Below are positions 61,492 to 64,000 of a DNA stretch of 64,000 bases, piece by piece. A program made the position numbers and the translations under genes. The stretch covers positions 124,001-188,000 of the forward strand of contig JAUHYD010000002.1 in NCBI GenBank assembly GCA_030426665.1, read 5' to 3'. The first letter of the stretch is position 1. Each line of letters starts with the position of its first letter. This DNA comes from Bacteroidia bacterium (GTDB lineage Bacteria; Bacteroidota; Bacteroidia; Chitinophagales; Chitinophagaceae). The notes beneath the pieces are model-generated. The model saw only the letters and a list, made by a program, of their open reading frames with translations. It was not told where the DNA came from and did no database searches.

Positions 61492-64000
61492 ATTCTTCGG
61501 TTAATGGATTATCTTCTTCATCTTTAATAAGTTGACGTCCGTCTGCAAGGCTTCCGAATACGTAGTACAGCCCCGGCACAATAATTACACCGAAGATGGT
61601 TCCGAAAAGCATACCACCTGCGGCCGCGGTACCGATTGTTCTGTTGCCAATCGCACCCGGTCCTGAAGCAAATACAAGCGGAATCAACCCTGCAATAAAT
61701 GCAAACGAAGTCATCAGGATTGGCCTGAAGCGAACTTTAGCCCCTTCGATGGCTGATTCAAGAACGGTAAACCCTTCGTTGTGTTTCTGGACCGCAAACT
61801 CGACTATCAGTACAGCGTTTTTACCGAGTAGTCCTACCAGCATCACGAGCCCGACTTGTGCATATATATCATTGGCAAGTCCCATAGCCTTCAGCAACAT
61901 AAATGCGCCGAATATTCCCGCCGGTAGTGATAGTACAACTGAAAGCGGAAGAATGAAGCTTTCGTATTGGGCGGCCAAAACGAGATATACGAAGCCCAAT
62001 ACAATCAGGAATATGTAGACGGCTTCATTTCCCCGGTTAACCTCATCTTTAGATAGTCCAATCCAGTCAATGTCGTAGCCTCTGGGCAGGGTCTCTTTTG
62101 CAACGTCCTGAATTGCCTTGATTGCCTCTCCACTACTATATCCGGATGCAGGAGATCCGTTAATAGCGGAAGAAGTGTACATGTTGTATCGTGTGATTTC
62201 ATTAAGCCCCTGCGTTTTTTTCATTGTCATAAAAGCAGAAAGGGGCACCATCTCATTGTGGTCATTTTTCACGTACATTTTCATCACATCTTCGGGTAGT
62301 CTCCGGAATTCGGGAGCGGCCTGTACGTACACCTTGTAGAAGCTGTTGAACCTGATGAAGCCGAGCTCATACGTACTACCTATGAGAATGTTCAGGGTGT
62401 TCATCGCATCGGCAATTGTTACCCCTTTCTGCATTGCAGCCTGGTTGTCAATCTCCAGTTCGTATTGCGGATAGTTTGCGGTGAAGAATGTAAACAAACC
62501 CGCCAGCTCTTTTCGCGCTCTGAGGTCTTTCATAAACTTGTCGTTTATTTTGCCGAAGGACTTGTAGTCTCCTGTATTGGTTTTGTCTAAAAGTCTTAGC
62601 GAAAAACCACCGGCAGCGCCGTAACCAGGTACGGCAGGGGGCTGGAAGAATTCTATCGTTGCTCCGGGGATATCCTTAGATTTTTCTTCCAATTCTTCGA
62701 TAATTTCGACGGCAGTATGTTCTCTGTCTGACCAGTTATCCAGATTTATCAGACAGGTACCTGCGTTGGAGCCACGACCCTCTGTCAGTACCTCATAACC
62801 AGCCAATGCAGAAACAGATTGAATTCCTTTGACGTGTTCTGCTATTCCCTGTAGTCTTACTGCTATTTCATTTGTTCGCTCCAGCGTAGAGCCGGGAGGT
62901 GTTTGTATAATCGCGTAAATCATACCCTGATCTTCTGCCGGCACGAAACCGGAAGGGAGATTCTGTGTTATACCAAAAATACCTGCGCCGAACGCAATCA
63001 ATATTCCGAAGGTGACAACTTGCCTATTGACGATAACCCTTAGAAGCTTGGTGTATTTGCCAGTAAGTCTATCGAAAAGCACATTGAACCCATCGAGAAA
63101 CCTGTTCATGAGTGTTTTCTTTCTGGGTTGCCCGTGGGTGTTTTTCAGGATCATGGCACACAATACCGGAGTAAGTGTCAGTGCGACAAGACCAGAGATG
63201 ACGATGGCCGTTGCCATGGTAATAGAGAACTGCCTATAGAATATACCGACCGGACCAGTCATAAATGCAACGGGTACAAATACTGCCGTCATAAGGAGCG
63301 TAATTGCTATAATTGCACCACTTATCTCTCCCAATACCATTTTTACGGCCTTGTAGGGCGACACATGCTCTTCCGCCATCTTAGCATGGACCGCCTCTAC
63401 GACGACAATGGCGTCATCGACCACAATACCGATAGCAAGTACCAATGCAAACAGGGTTATCAGATTGATGGTCAATCCGAAGAGTTGCATAAACATAAAT
63501 GCACCGATAAGTGACACCGGAACCGCCAGTGTAGGTATTAATGTAGACCGCCAATCGCCAAGAAATACGAATACTACTATTGCCACCAGGATAAAGGCTT
63601 CTCCCAGCGTGTGGATTACTTTTTCGATAGAAGCATCGAGGAAGTGTGATACGTCATAGCTGATTTCGTACTCCATACCAGGAGGGAACGAAGCGCCCTT
63701 TAGTTCTTCTAACTTTTCTTTTAATCGTTCGATCACGGCGCTTGCGTTACTCCCGTAGTTTTGTTTCAGTACAATGGCTGCTGATGGGTGGTTGTTGAGG
63801 TTTGAGTAGATGTCGTAAAATTCACTTCCGAGTTCGACATCTGCAATGTCTTTAAGGTGCAGAATCTCACCGTTCGGGTTGGCCCTGATAATTACATCTT
63901 CATACTGTTTCGGTTCGTTGTATCGGCCTTTATATGTTAACACATACTCAAGTGCCTGTGAGCGTTTACCCGAACTTCTACCAATTCTACCAGGCGATCC
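61475..64000 (-). CDS. RND efflux pump inner-membrane subunit (HAE1/AcrB type), partial
   Basis: The 5' end lies beyond the window: the frame is open to base 64000 and reads GSPGRIGRSSGKRSQALEYV, a normal internal part of the porter domain, so about 200 N-terminal residues are missing. Seen in order: porter-domain pieces (YDIYSNLNNHPSAAIVLKQ), the TM4 proton-relay Asp pair in GIVVDDAIVVVEAVHAKM, GMIYAIIQTPPGSTLERTNEI in the second porter half, and the last helices (VGLVMLVGLLGKNAVLIVEFA). It pumps lipophilic or toxic compounds by proton antiport with an adaptor (presumably upstream, outside) and the TolC-like protein at 60049. Typical of HAE1 pumps; substrate unknown. Confidence 0.93.
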   Translation of the reverse strand, partial: GSPGRIGRSSGKRSQALEYVLTYKGRYNEPKQYEDVIIRANPNGEILHLKDIADVELGSEFYDIYSNLNNHPSAAIVLKQNYGSNASAVIERLKEKLEELKGASFPPGMEYEISYDVSHFLDASIEKVIHTLGEAFILVAIVVFVFLGDWRSTLIPTLAVPVSLIGAFMFMQLFGLTINLITLFALVLAIGIVVDDAIVVVEAVHAKMAEEHVSPYKAVKMVLGEISGAIIAITLLMTAVFVPVAFMTGPVGIFYRQFSITMATAIVISGLVALTLTPVLCAMILKNTHGQPRKKTLMNRFLDGFNVLFDRLTGKYTKLLRVIVNRQVVTFGILIAFGAGIFGITQNLPSGFVPAEDQGMIYAIIQTPPGSTLERTNEIAVRLQGIAEHVKGIQSVSALAGYEVLTEGRGSNAGTCLINLDNWSDREHTAVEIIEELEEKSKDIPGATIEFFQPPAVPGYGAAGGFSLRLLDKTNTGDYKSFGKINDKFMKDLRARKELAGLFTFFTANYPQYELEIDNQAAMQKGVTIADAMNTLNILIGSTYELGFIRFNSFYKVYVQAAPEFRRLPEDVMKMYVKNDHNEMVPLSAFMTMKKTQGLNEITRYNMYTSSAINGSPASGYSSGEAIKAIQDVAKETLPRGYDIDWIGLSKDEVNRGNEAVYIFLIVLGFVYLVLAAQYESFILPLSVVLSLPAGIFGAFMLLKAMGLANDIYAQVGLVMLVGLLGKNAVLIVEFAVQKHNEGFTVLESAIEGAKVRFRPILMTSFAFIAGLIPLVFASGPGAIGNRTIGTAAAGGMLFGTIFGVIIVPGLYYVFGSLADGRQLIKDEEDNPLTEEFDHND

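Noticed and set aside
1-64000. tRNA, rRNA or tmRNA genes
   Set aside because: No conserved rRNA segment and no convincing cloverleaf was noticed by eye; a covariance search could not be run.

Overview
The window comes from a member of the Bacteroidota, most likely Chitinophagaceae-like. Evidence: type IX secretion (T9SS) C-terminal sorting domains of both type A and type B, Bacteroidota-type promoter elements (TAnnTTTG) in front of several housekeeping genes, a cysteine-free ribosomal protein L32, S46 and S9 dipeptidyl-peptidases, and WG-repeat and Big2-rich secreted proteins. No rRNA, tRNA, CRISPR array, transposase or integrase was seen.

Layout. (1) 1-7.2 kb: a T9SS type B secreted beta-propeller protein, an S46 dipeptidyl-peptidase with a DPP11-type specificity residue, a CAP-domain protein, a 54-residue membrane protein, thioredoxin, TrmH and a 4'-phosphopantetheinyl transferase. 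(2) 7.2-29.7 kb: a surface-protein block bracketed by two 44-bp direct repeats. It holds a 1595-residue YadA-head/S74-chaperone protein, a GxxExxY protein with PD-(D/E)XK-like residues set between arrays of a 97-bp palindromic repeat, a 910-residue fibronectin-like/DUF1566 protein, and a 4208-residue Big2 protein with a 1,111-bp perfect internal duplication. (3) 29.7-32.5 kb: a glycosyltransferase, gene debris, a small two-repeat secreted protein and a DUF58 gene whose 5' end is duplicated upstream. (4) 32.6-41.4 kb: mostly core genes (yceD-rpmF-plsX, a CPBP protease, ogt, ribH, a thioesterase, an MFS transporter, an MBL-fold hydrolase, ispF), plus two small secreted GldM-C-like paralogues.

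(5) 41.5-46.1 kb: a compact minus-strand operon encoding an ECF sigma factor, a small membrane protein (anti-sigma candidate), a CnrX/Spy-like periplasmic metal sensor, MbnP-like and MbnH-like (MauG/CcpA family) proteins and a T9SS-sorted YHYH protein. A conserved two-box ECF-type promoter motif precedes both the anti-sigma gene and the YHYH gene, so I read the set as a metal-responsive (probably copper) sigma-controlled surface system. (6) 46.1-50.9 kb: repeat-rich DNA (62-bp x7 and 174-bp x4 tandem arrays), an orphan HTH protein, a lipoprotein and an RluE-like pseudouridine synthase. (7) 50.9-64 kb: a DPP IV-type S9 peptidase, two WG-repeat proteins, fusA, and a TolC-like/RND efflux pair that runs off the window end.

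How the genes fit together: the cell-surface theme dominates (T9SS cargo, giant adhesin-like proteins, secreted peptidases). The sigma/MbnP/MbnH/YHYH cluster and the nuclease-associated 97-bp arrays are the least ordinary parts.
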